From Betaproteobacteria bacterium (lineage in GTDB: Bacteria > Pseudomonadota > Gammaproteobacteria > Burkholderiales > Burkholderiaceae): 8,721 nucleotides of DNA. The notes beneath the pieces are model-generated. The model ran no database searches. It was not told the origin of the DNA and saw only the letters and a list, made by a program, of their open reading frames with translations. The translations under genes and the position numbers were made by a program. Positions 1 through 6,495 of the stretch are shown piece by piece. The stretch spans positions 1-8,721 of the forward strand of contig JAATGO010000188.1 in NCBI GenBank assembly GCA_015654605.1, written 5' to 3'. Every line of letters starts with the position of its first letter. Position 1 is the stretch's first letter.

Positions 1-767
1 GGACACCTGATCTGTTTTCCTATGCCAGTGTGACTCGCGGTACCAAAGACGGTGGTTATAACCCAGTAGCGGCATCGCTGGCGATTGCTCAGATACCAGT
101 AGCACCAGAAAAAGTGACATCCTATGAGGTGGGTATTAAAGACAGCTCTTTCGGTGGCAGAGTGAAGAATAATATTGCATTGTTCTATAACAAATTTGAT
201 GGTTACCAGGCTGCTGTGGCTAATCCTGTTGTCAACGGTGTGCCTATCTATGCATCAGTGACAGTGAATGCTGGTAAAGCTACTACTTATGGTGCGGAAT
301 TGGAAACGAGTATCTATCCTAGTAGTCGGTTAGAATTGAATTTCTCTGCGGCAGTATTGCATGCTGAGTTTGATGAATTTTCTAATCCAACTGGTGCCAG
401 TAATACTGACTACAAAGGAAAAACGTTACCGTTTTCTCCCAAATTGACATTAGGGGCGCGTGTTGGTTATACGATTCCTCTGAAAGATGCTGGTACTGTG
501 CGCATCAATGCAGCGGCACGTTATCTGAGTGAAATCTATACTGCAGTCGATAATGCAGCAGCGACGACGACTCCTTCTCAGACGTATGTGAATGTTGGTA
601 CCAGCTATACGACACAAGATGGAAAGTGGAATACATCGTTAGAAGTCACCAACTTGTTTGATCGCACGTACCCCGTTAATTTTAACAATACGCCAACGTT
701 GGATGTGTATTCAGCCAGGTATAACCCACCACGTACAATTCGGTTAGCCGTACGACGTGAATTCTAA
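1..767 (+). CDS. TonB-dependent outer-membrane receptor, C-terminal part (5' end outside window)
   Basis: This is the last 254 residues of a beta-barrel receptor. The reading frame is open from base 3, and the GTG at 30 is an internal Val codon (SYASVTRG), so the gene enters from the left edge. Typical features of the family's last barrel strands are visible: PEKVTSYEVGIK, then alternating polar and hydrophobic strands (NNIALFYNKF, YGAELETSIY), NLFDRTYP near the end, and the terminal PPRTIRLAVRREF ending in Phe, the residue recognised by the BAM machinery. Such receptors use TonB-ExbBD energy to bring scarce ligands across the outer membrane. The plug and TonB box lie outside the window, so the ligand cannot be read. 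The stop overlaps the next start (TAATG), implying co-transcription with the catabolic genes. An organic nutrient is therefore as likely as a siderophore (inference). Confidence 0.93.
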   Translation, partial: TPDLFSYASVTRGTKDGGYNPVAASLAIAQIPVAPEKVTSYEVGIKDSSFGGRVKNNIALFYNKFDGYQAAVANPVVNGVPIYASVTVNAGKATTYGAELETSIYPSSRLELNFSAAVLHAEFDEFSNPTGASNTDYKGKTLPFSPKLTLGARVGYTIPLKDAGTVRINAAARYLSEIYTAVDNAAATTTPSQTYVNVGTSYTTQDGKWNTSLEVTNLFDRTYPVNFNNTPTLDVYSARYNPPRTIRLAVRREF

Positions 768-1945
768 TGGGTAGATACCAGCGTGCGGTACAACGTGCCA
801 AGAATATTGAGGAGCTACGCCGTATCGCACGTCAGCGGTTACCAGATTTTATTTTTGAATTTCTGGAGAGAGGTGCTGAGGATGAATTAACACTACAGCG
901 CAATCGCGCTATTTTTTCAGAATTACTATGGCAGCCAGATACTTTGATCAATGTAAGACATCGGACGTTATCTACAGAGTTGTTTGGTCGACCTTTAGCA
1001 GCGCCAATCGTTATTGGTCCGACAGGACGCAATGGTGTGCTATGGCACCAGGCTGATCAGGCATTGGCACGAGCAGCAGCCAGTGCCGGGATAGCTTTTA
1101 CGTTGAGTACACCATCGATGGTGCCATTGGAAGAAATCGCCTCTGAAAATCATACAGCACGATTATGGATGCAGATTTATTTATCCAGTGGACGTGAATA
1201 TGCGAAAACATTGGTGAAAAGATCCTTGGCGGCAGGTTATGAAGCGCTGGTGGTGACAACCGATACTCCTGTATCTGGCAATCGAGAATGGCGTTATAAC
1301 CGAAGCAAAGAAAATACACTGGTAAGTGACACGCTGAATGGGCGTCAATGGTGGAATACCTTGTTGCACCCACACTGGTGGAGTAACGTCATGTGGCCAC
1401 ATGGATTGCCGCATTACACACATATGCAGCCACAAAAGAGAAGTGATGCATTGACGGAGCCAACTATGCATTGGGAGGACATACGGGAGTTGCGCCGCTT
1501 ATGGCCGCGTACATTGATCGTCAAGGGGATCATGTCTGCGAAAGATGCAGTGCATGCAGTCGAAGTTGGAGCCGACGGTATTGTTTTGTCCAATCACGGT
1601 GGCCGTCAGCTAGATAGTATTTTGACGCCGTTGGAGGTATTGCCAGAAGTGGCGGATGCGGTAGGGCATCAGATCGCAGTGCTGATTGATAGTGGTTTCC
1701 GACGTGGCAGTGATATTGCCAAGGCGATAGCATTAGGAGCCGATGCAGTTTTATTGGGACGCGCAACTTTGTACGGTGTTGCAACAGCAGGTCAACATGG
1801 TGCACAGCGTGCGTTGCATTTATTGATTACTGAGTTAGATAGGATTTTGGCTTTCTTGGGATGTACAGATATCCATGCTTTGGGACGACACCATCTCAGG
1901 CATTCACAGATACTAAAGAATTTTCAATCAATTACACAGGAGTGA
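767..1945 (+). CDS. FMN-dependent alpha-hydroxy-acid dehydrogenase, mandelate dehydrogenase-like
   Basis: A 392-residue TIM-barrel flavoenzyme that oxidises a 2-hydroxy acid to a 2-oxo acid. Aligned by eye to spinach glycolate oxidase, the active-site set is Y138, D166, R173, K253, H277 (catalytic base) and R280 in SNHGGRQLD. The FMN-phosphate segment DSGFRRGSD is at 308-316 and LLGR at 329-332. The loop GPTGRNGVLW (84-93), with Gly87 where oxidases carry Ala, and the segment LHPHWW...HGLPH resemble bacterial membrane-bound mandelate dehydrogenase (MdlB) more than lactate dehydrogenase LldD. The equivalent of substrate-binding Tyr24 is Phe32. The start overlaps the receptor stop by one base and has no clear Shine-Dalgarno, so translation is probably coupled. 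The family is certain. The substrate is not: mandelate, lactate, glycolate or another 2-hydroxy acid are all possible. Confidence 0.93.
   Translation: MGRYQRAVQRAKNIEELRRIARQRLPDFIFEFLERGAEDELTLQRNRAIFSELLWQPDTLINVRHRTLSTELFGRPLAAPIVIGPTGRNGVLWHQADQALARAAASAGIAFTLSTPSMVPLEEIASENHTARLWMQIYLSSGREYAKTLVKRSLAAGYEALVVTTDTPVSGNREWRYNRSKENTLVSDTLNGRQWWNTLLHPHWWSNVMWPHGLPHYTHMQPQKRSDALTEPTMHWEDIRELRRLWPRTLIVKGIMSAKDAVHAVEVGADGIVLSNHGGRQLDSILTPLEVLPEVADAVGHQIAVLIDSGFRRGSDIAKAIALGADAVLLGRATLYGVATAGQHGAQRALHLLITELDRILAFLGCTDIHALGRHHLRHSQILKNFQSITQE
1938..1942 (+). promoter_or_regulatory. Ribosome binding site for the nitroreductase
   Basis: AGGAG lies 5 nt before the ATG at 1948 and overlaps the end of the dehydrogenase gene (TGA 1943-1945). 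It decides the start in favour of 1948 over the in-frame ATG at 1861, which lies inside the upstream gene. Confidence 0.8.
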
Positions 1946-1947
1946 AC

Positions 1948-2784
1948 ATGTCACTATCTCCGTTGTCACTGTTGCTGGAAGAACGTTATGGTGAGACTAA
2001 TGGACCTGTAGCCACCATATCGTCAGATACGGTAACGCCAGTACTAGAGTCTTTATTAGCACATCGCTCCGTTAGAAATTATCTGCCCCGATCTTTGCCA
2101 GACAATACATTAGCATTGTTAATCGCTGCTGCGCAATCAGCATCTAGCTCATCCAATGTTCAATTGTGGAGCGTCGTCGCCATTGAGCAAGCCGAGCGAA
2201 AACAAAGAATCTCAACATTGGTTGGCAATCAGGCACATGTACGTGAGGCACCATTATTTTTAGCATGGCTTGTTGATCTTTCTCGAATACAAAGATTTGC
2301 GAAGTTACAGGGAAAAACAGCAGCAGGTTGTGAATATCTAGAGGCATTTTTAACTGGCGCCATTGATGCGGCACTCGCTGCACAAAACTTGGTAGCGGCT
2401 GCAGAATCTCTAGGTTTAGGAGCTGTATATATCGGTGGCTTGCGCAATCAACCTAGTAAAGTGCGGGAAGAATTGGAGTTGCAGGATGGGGTGTTTCCTA
2501 TTTTCGGGTTGTGTATAGGGTATCCAGATGATGCACGTCCTTCTGCTGTGAAGCCACGTTTGCCACAGTCTGCGGTGTTACATCGCGAACAGTATCAGCA
2601 ACATCCGATACAGCAGGAAATTGGTAATTATGATCAGATAATGAAAAAATTTTCAGCATCACAAAACCTTCCTGTCAAAAAATGGAGTGAACAGATCGTG
2701 GAGCGTTGGCGAGATGCCTCCAGTTTGCATGGACCCGATCGCTTGCGTGAGGAGTTATTACAGCAAGGATTTACCCTGCGTTAA
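1948..2784 (+). CDS. NfsA-type NAD(P)H-dependent nitroreductase / flavin reductase
   Basis: A 278-residue cytoplasmic FMN flavoprotein of the nitroreductase superfamily, closest in pattern to NfsA/Frp: two-electron reduction of nitroaromatics, quinones or free flavin with NAD(P)H. FMN-binding motifs follow the NfsA order: HRSVR at 39-43, the serine run SASSSSNVQ at 64-72, YIGGLR at 161-166 and KPRLP at 202-206, followed by LHREQY. The core GAIDAALAAQNLVAAAESLGLGAVY (138-161) is diagnostic. The N-terminus is about 28 residues longer than in E. coli NfsA, judged by the position of HRSxR. An AGGAG site places the start at 1948, 2 nt after the previous stop. With a flavin monooxygenase encoded next, a role supplying reduced FMN is attractive but inferred. 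Direct nitro or quinone reduction is the alternative. Confidence 0.9.
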   Translation: MSLSPLSLLLEERYGETNGPVATISSDTVTPVLESLLAHRSVRNYLPRSLPDNTLALLIAAAQSASSSSNVQLWSVVAIEQAERKQRISTLVGNQAHVREAPLFLAWLVDLSRIQRFAKLQGKTAAGCEYLEAFLTGAIDAALAAQNLVAAAESLGLGAVYIGGLRNQPSKVREELELQDGVFPIFGLCIGYPDDARPSAVKPRLPQSAVLHREQYQQHPIQQEIGNYDQIMKKFSASQNLPVKKWSEQIVERWRDASSLHGPDRLREELLQQGFTLR

Positions 2785-2865
2785 GGGGAGCCGTTTTATA
2801 TTCCTCCTGAATAAAGTGATGATAGCTATATGAAAAATTAACATAGCGGTAGATGATTTTATTCG

Positions 2866-2895
2866 TTCACAAAGCCCGTCATGACGCACTATAGT
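2866..2895 (+). promoter_or_regulatory. Candidate sigma70 promoter for the monooxygenase operon
   Basis: TTCACA (2866-2871) and TATAGT (2890-2895), each matching 5 of 6 consensus bases with an 18-nt spacer, lie in the 161-nt gap between the nitroreductase and the monooxygenase. Transcription would start near 2902, giving a leader of about 44 nt. No terminator-like hairpin with a T-run is visible in the gap, so read-through from upstream is also possible. Confidence 0.4.
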
Positions 2896-2936
2896 CCTGT
2901 TTTGCATCGCGCATATATACCATAGGCTGCATATAC

Positions 2937-2942
2937 AGGAGA
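2937..2942 (+). promoter_or_regulatory. Ribosome binding site for the flavin monooxygenase
   Basis: AGGAGA ends 3 nt before the ATG at 2946 and supports that start. Confidence 0.75.
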
Positions 2943-2945
2943 AGC

Positions 2946-4295
2946 ATGGTGGCAAAACGAGAAAGAAAGATAAGATTTGGTACCTTTGGTTCCGGATTCC
3001 CTAGTGGTGCTGGTGGTTGGCGGGCTCCGGATGCGCTAGCTGATGGTGCTGTTAATTTTGAGGCGTATAAGCGTGTAGCGCAGACTGCCGAGCGAGGTCT
3101 TTTAGATTTTGCGTTTATTGCTGACTCGGCGTATATCACCAAAGATTCTATCCCTTATTTTTTGAGCCGTTTTGATCCAGCAACAATACTTTCTGCGATT
3201 GCTGTAGTTACCAAAAATATTGGTTTGGTAGGAACGTTTACTACCTCTTTCAGTGAGCCGTTTACCACGGCTCGTCAGTTGGCATCCCTTGATAAAATTA
3301 GTCATGGAAGAGCAGGCTGGAATGCTGTGACATCTGCGCTGGAAGGGCTAGGGCGCAATCATAGCCATGAAAAATTGCATGCACATGCTGTACGTTATCG
3401 CATCGCCAATGAATATCTTGAGGTAGTTAAAGGACTATGGGATTCTTGGGACGAAGATGCTTTTGTGCGTAATAAGAAAACAGGGCAATACGTTGACTTT
3501 AATAAAATGCACACGTTGAACCATAAAGGGGAATTCTTTTCTGTGCAGGGACCGCTGAACCTGGAGCGGTCAGAACAGGGACGTCCTATCATTTTTCAGG
3601 CTGGTGGTTCAGAAGAAGGTATTGATCTCGCTGCACGTACTGCGGACGGTGTTTATTCACGCCACAGTGATTTGGCACGTGCGACGACATATTCGAATGA
3701 GCTGCGTGGCAAGGCCGTTTCATATGGGCGTGCAGCCAGTGATATTCTGATCTTTCCAACGATTACGCCAATCATTGCGGATACGAAAGAAGAAGCTGAA
3801 TACCAATATCAGCAATTGATCGAATCCGTCAGCATTGAAGAAGCATTAAAGGTATTGAGCCGTTTCTTCAGTTTCTTCAATTTTGCACAATTCCCACTGG
3901 ACGAACCATTGCCAGAATTAGGGGATATTGGCAAAGATAGTTTTAAATCGACGGCTGAGCTGTATTTAAAAATGGCCAAAGATGAAAATCTCACATTACG
4001 CCAATTGGCATTACGGGTAGCGACCCCGAAAGGTGATTACGTTGGTACGCCAGTTGAAGTGGCAGATAAGATTCAGGCTATTTTTGAGACCGGTGTGATC
4101 GATGGTTTTATCATTGGTACTGGTGGTTTAGCCAGTTTTGTTGATCGTGTGATTCCCATTCTCCAGGAGCGTGGTATTTTCCGTCGTGAATATGAAGCAG
4201 ATACTTTGCGAGGAAATTTAGGCTTGACTTATCCAACGAGCCGTTACAGTTCCCTGAAAACGCAAGATCGTCAAGATGTGAGATTGACTGCGTAA
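2946..4295 (+). CDS. NtaA/SnaA/DszA-type FMNH2-dependent monooxygenase (luciferase-like)
   Basis: A 449-residue class C flavin monooxygenase of the nitrilotriacetate / dibenzothiophene-sulfone group. These enzymes use reduced FMN from a separate reductase and O2 to cleave C-N or C-S bonds or oxidise a carbon centre. Family signatures are strong: an N-terminal strand and GGWRAPD (23-29), AERGLLDFAFIAD (48-60), RFDPATILSAIAVVT (75-89), the long conserved stretch TSFSEPFTTARQLASLDKIS to GRAGWNAVTS (100-130), the YxxANEYLEVVKGLWDSW helix (151-168), RPIIFQAGGSEEG (213-225) and a C-terminal LRGNLGL (421-427). Length matches the family (about 430-460). It heads a second gene group with its own candidate promoter. 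Relatives act on sulfones, N-acetyl-S-succinylcysteine and aminopolycarboxylates, so the substrate cannot be chosen. The SsuA-like binding protein downstream favours an organosulfur compound (inference). Confidence 0.92.
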   Translation: MVAKRERKIRFGTFGSGFPSGAGGWRAPDALADGAVNFEAYKRVAQTAERGLLDFAFIADSAYITKDSIPYFLSRFDPATILSAIAVVTKNIGLVGTFTTSFSEPFTTARQLASLDKISHGRAGWNAVTSALEGLGRNHSHEKLHAHAVRYRIANEYLEVVKGLWDSWDEDAFVRNKKTGQYVDFNKMHTLNHKGEFFSVQGPLNLERSEQGRPIIFQAGGSEEGIDLAARTADGVYSRHSDLARATTYSNELRGKAVSYGRAASDILIFPTITPIIADTKEEAEYQYQQLIESVSIEEALKVLSRFFSFFNFAQFPLDEPLPELGDIGKDSFKSTAELYLKMAKDENLTLRQLALRVATPKGDYVGTPVEVADKIQAIFETGVIDGFIIGTGGLASFVDRVIPILQERGIFRREYEADTLRGNLGLTYPTSRYSSLKTQDRQDVRLTA

Positions 4296-4314
4296 TACAA
4301 AAACATAGTAAAAC

Positions 4315-4320
4315 AAGGGA
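4315..4320 (+). promoter_or_regulatory. Ribosome binding site for the aldolase-like protein
   Basis: AAGGGA, 5 nt before the ATG at 4326, within the 30-nt gap after the monooxygenase. There is no terminator between the two genes. Confidence 0.6.
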
Positions 4321-4325
4321 TTGAT

Positions 4326-5105
4326 ATGAGTAGTCAACCGTTCTCAGCGTACATAAATAATGATGTTCCCGCTAAGCCGCCACAACCGGTATTTTCGAAT
4401 ATTGAGGACGAGCGACAACACCGTAAACAAAAGCTGGCAGCAGCTTTTCGTATTTTTTCCAAATTGGGATTTCAAGAAGGGGTTATGGGACATTTCTCGG
4501 TACGTGATCCAGAAAAAACGGATCATTATTGGGCAAATCCCTACGCTTTTGATTTTGGTTCCATTCGTGCCAGTGATCTTGTTTTATACAACTTCAATGG
4601 GGAAATCGTAGAAGGCAATACTCCCTATATTCATCGTGGTAATACCGTTCTACATATTCCTATTCTGAAAACTCGACCAGATGTGATTGCTGTTGCTCAT
4701 ACGCATTCTATACATGGACGTGCTTGGTCATCTCTTGGACGCTTGCTGGATCCATTGTCGGCAGAATCATCGGTGTTCTATCAGAGGCATTCCATTTACG
4801 ATAGTTATACGCATGGTGAAGGGTATACCTTGGCAAATGCAATTGGCGAGAATCGTGCATTGCTGCTCAAGAACCATGGCATCTTGACGGTGGGACAGAC
4901 TGTGGATGAAGCTGCTTATCTGTTCATTTCTATGGAGAAGGCAGCACAGGCGCAGCTACTGGCAGAAGCAGTTGGTACTCCACAGAGAATTGACCACCAG
5001 CATGCGGAAGAAATTTCGAAAAGGTTTCAGCCTTACATCGGATGGCTTAATTTCCAGCAGATATATCAGGCCATTGTCAGAGAACAACCTGATATTTTAT
5101 TGTAA
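4326..5105 (+). CDS. Class II aldolase/adducin-family protein
   Basis: A 259-residue protein with the class II aldolase/adducin fold, a family of metal-dependent aldolases, epimerases and decarboxylases. The metal-binding HTH motif AHTHSIHG places ligands at H125 and H127, and the third ligand is H184 in LKNHGILTVG. Other hallmarks are GHFSVRDP (55-62), ASDLVLYNFNGEIVEG (82-97) and the helix VDEAAYLFISMEKAAQAQLLAEA (193-215). The position of FucA's catalytic Glu73 is Asn106 by counting from the shared RPD (117-119), so classical aldol cleavage is doubtful. This resembles the poorly characterised adducin-like subgroup often annotated only at family level. It sits between the monooxygenase and the binding protein on one probable transcript and may process the oxidised fragment. 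The reaction is unknown. Confidence 0.9.
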   Translation: MSSQPFSAYINNDVPAKPPQPVFSNIEDERQHRKQKLAAAFRIFSKLGFQEGVMGHFSVRDPEKTDHYWANPYAFDFGSIRASDLVLYNFNGEIVEGNTPYIHRGNTVLHIPILKTRPDVIAVAHTHSIHGRAWSSLGRLLDPLSAESSVFYQRHSIYDSYTHGEGYTLANAIGENRALLLKNHGILTVGQTVDEAAYLFISMEKAAQAQLLAEAVGTPQRIDHQHAEEISKRFQPYIGWLNFQQIYQAIVREQPDILL

Positions 5106-5159
5106 GAAAATTTTATCTCATTTCGCGTTGCTGCGTGATTTATTGACTATGTATTTCCC

Positions 5160-6266
5160 ATGATTTCATTATTCTCTTCTCTGTACAATACAGTTCGTTT
5201 GCGTTGTTTGTTATCTCTCGCAGTTTTCCCCATCTTACTTTTATCTATTTTTCATAGCATTCCTGCAGATGCGGAAACACCGCCGTCAGTGATTCGTTTT
5301 GGAGCTCCTTCTGGTTTTGCCAAGAGCACGCTAGTAGGAGGCATTATTGTTGGCGTTGCGAATTATAAAGGGTGGTTGGCAGAAGAATTTCGCAATGATA
5401 AGGTAAAACTGGAGTTTCCCACTTTTAAAGGTGGAGCTCCTATGGTGGGTCAAGCCTTGGCGAATGGTCAATTAGATTTTGCCGTGCAGGGCGATTTGAT
5501 GTCAGTGATCGGTCGTTCTGCAGGTTTGAAGACGCGACTGATCTTGCCATCTGTTAAACAAGCGAATGCTTATTTGGCGGTGCCTGTGAATTCCGATATT
5601 AAATCGGTCAATGATTTACGCGGGAAACGGGTAGCCTATTTCAAAGGAAATTATATTCATCTGCAGGTGATTCGGATTCTGGCCGAGCATGGGATGACAG
5701 AAAAAGATATTCGTTCTATTTATCTAGACCCGGCATCGTCAGCACCAGCATTAGCCAGTGGCGATGTTGATGCCTTATTTGGTGCTTCTGACATGCTGGG
5801 ATTGCGAGACAAAGGATTGGCGAAAATAGTGTACTCCACGCGTGGTTCACCATGGTTAACCGCGCAGTCAGGCTTTTTAGTACGCCAGGAATTTGCAGAA
5901 AAATATCCAGAAACGACTGCACGCGTGGTAAAAATTATCGTCAAGACTGCGCATTGGATGTCTGATCCAGCGAATCGTCAGCAGGTGTTTGATTTGTGGA
6001 CGTCTGACAGAGCGTTACGAGAGAATACTGAAGAGGATTATGGTAAAGGACGTCCACTGGACGATAAGGTGAGTCCTCTGATGGATCCTTTTTATGTCAG
6101 TCGCTATAAGGCGACAGTAGAGGATGCTGAGCGTCTGGGATTATTGCGTGGTGCGCCGTTTGATGTCAATCAGTGGTTTGATCGTACCTATCTCAATGCT
6201 GCGTTAAAAGAGCTGAAGCTGGAGAATTATTGGCATCCATTGAATGCGCAGGGGAAGCCGCAATAG
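5160..6266 (+). CDS. ABC transporter periplasmic substrate-binding protein, SsuA/TauA/NMT1-like
   Basis: A 368-residue secreted binding protein of the sulfonate/nitrate/taurine type. A signal peptide is clear: a short n-region with R13 and R15, a hydrophobic core at about 17-31, and AxA-type cleavage after ADA (38). The mature part shows the SsuA-like order: VIRFGAPSG strand, GWLAEEF (71-77), VKLEFPTFKGGAPMVGQALANGQLDFAVQ (the GxxAxxxAL..G..D signature, 82-110), NDLRGKRVAYFKG (151-163), ALASGDVDALFG (197-208) and FLVRQEFAEKYPE (239-251). It binds small anions such as alkanesulfonates in relatives. The ATG at 5160 has no good Shine-Dalgarno, and an in-frame stop at 5136 rules out a long upstream extension. 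No permease or ATPase gene follows, since the next gene is on the other strand. Partners must lie elsewhere, perhaps upstream of the receptor. Confidence 0.9.
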   Translation: MISLFSSLYNTVRLRCLLSLAVFPILLLSIFHSIPADAETPPSVIRFGAPSGFAKSTLVGGIIVGVANYKGWLAEEFRNDKVKLEFPTFKGGAPMVGQALANGQLDFAVQGDLMSVIGRSAGLKTRLILPSVKQANAYLAVPVNSDIKSVNDLRGKRVAYFKGNYIHLQVIRILAEHGMTEKDIRSIYLDPASSAPALASGDVDALFGASDMLGLRDKGLAKIVYSTRGSPWLTAQSGFLVRQEFAEKYPETTARVVKIIVKTAHWMSDPANRQQVFDLWTSDRALRENTEEDYGKGRPLDDKVSPLMDPFYVSRYKATVEDAERLGLLRGAPFDVNQWFDRTYLNAALKELKLENYWHPLNAQGKPQ

Positions 6267-6495
6267 TAGACTGGGGTGTCTAGTCATGTAATGAATTATT
6301 ATCAAGTATTCTTTGCGAAAAAACCATTAGAGATGGTTGACGCTAATGTGGACAAGTCGGCTATTTTTCGGAGGAACTATAACAAATTACGCATAGCACA
6401 CTCAATCCACTCTATCGTAAGTCATTGCTTGAGTACCTTCTGCGACATCGGATGCAATATTTCGCGAAAAATATTAGGCAATCCCCAAGAGACAA
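6267..6495. other. Spacer between convergent genes, no convincing gene
   Basis: It contains a 5-bp hairpin (TAGAC/GTCTA, 6267-6282) directly after the binding-protein stop, and an AT-rich dyad at 6456-6475 (AATATTT/AAATATT around CGCGAA, including the palindrome TTTCGCGAAA). Neither is followed by a T-run, so neither is a convincing intrinsic terminator. An open frame on the plus strand from 6276 has no usual start signal and runs into the antisense of the next gene. Confidence 0.5.

Noticed and set aside
30..767. GTG at 30 as the start of a short outer-membrane protein
   Set aside because: The frame is open to the left edge and the preceding residues (TPDLFSYAS) continue a typical receptor barrel strand, so this is an internal Val codon.
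1861..1947. ATG at 1861 as the nitroreductase start
   Set aside because: It would overlap the dehydrogenase by 85 nt, while AGGAG with good spacing sits before the ATG at 1948.
2901..2936. Near-repeat GCATATATAC / GCATATAC before the monooxygenase
   Set aside because: Too short and A/T-simple to separate from chance; no dyad or third copy.
6267..6282. Hairpin TAGAC/GTCTA after the binding-protein stop as an intrinsic terminator
   Set aside because: The stem is only 5 bp and the following bases (GTCATGTAATG) contain no T-run.
6456..6475. AT-rich dyad around TTTCGCGAAA as the diguanylate cyclase terminator
   Set aside because: The stem is A/T-only apart from the loop and is not followed by a T-run on the minus strand, so termination is unsupported.
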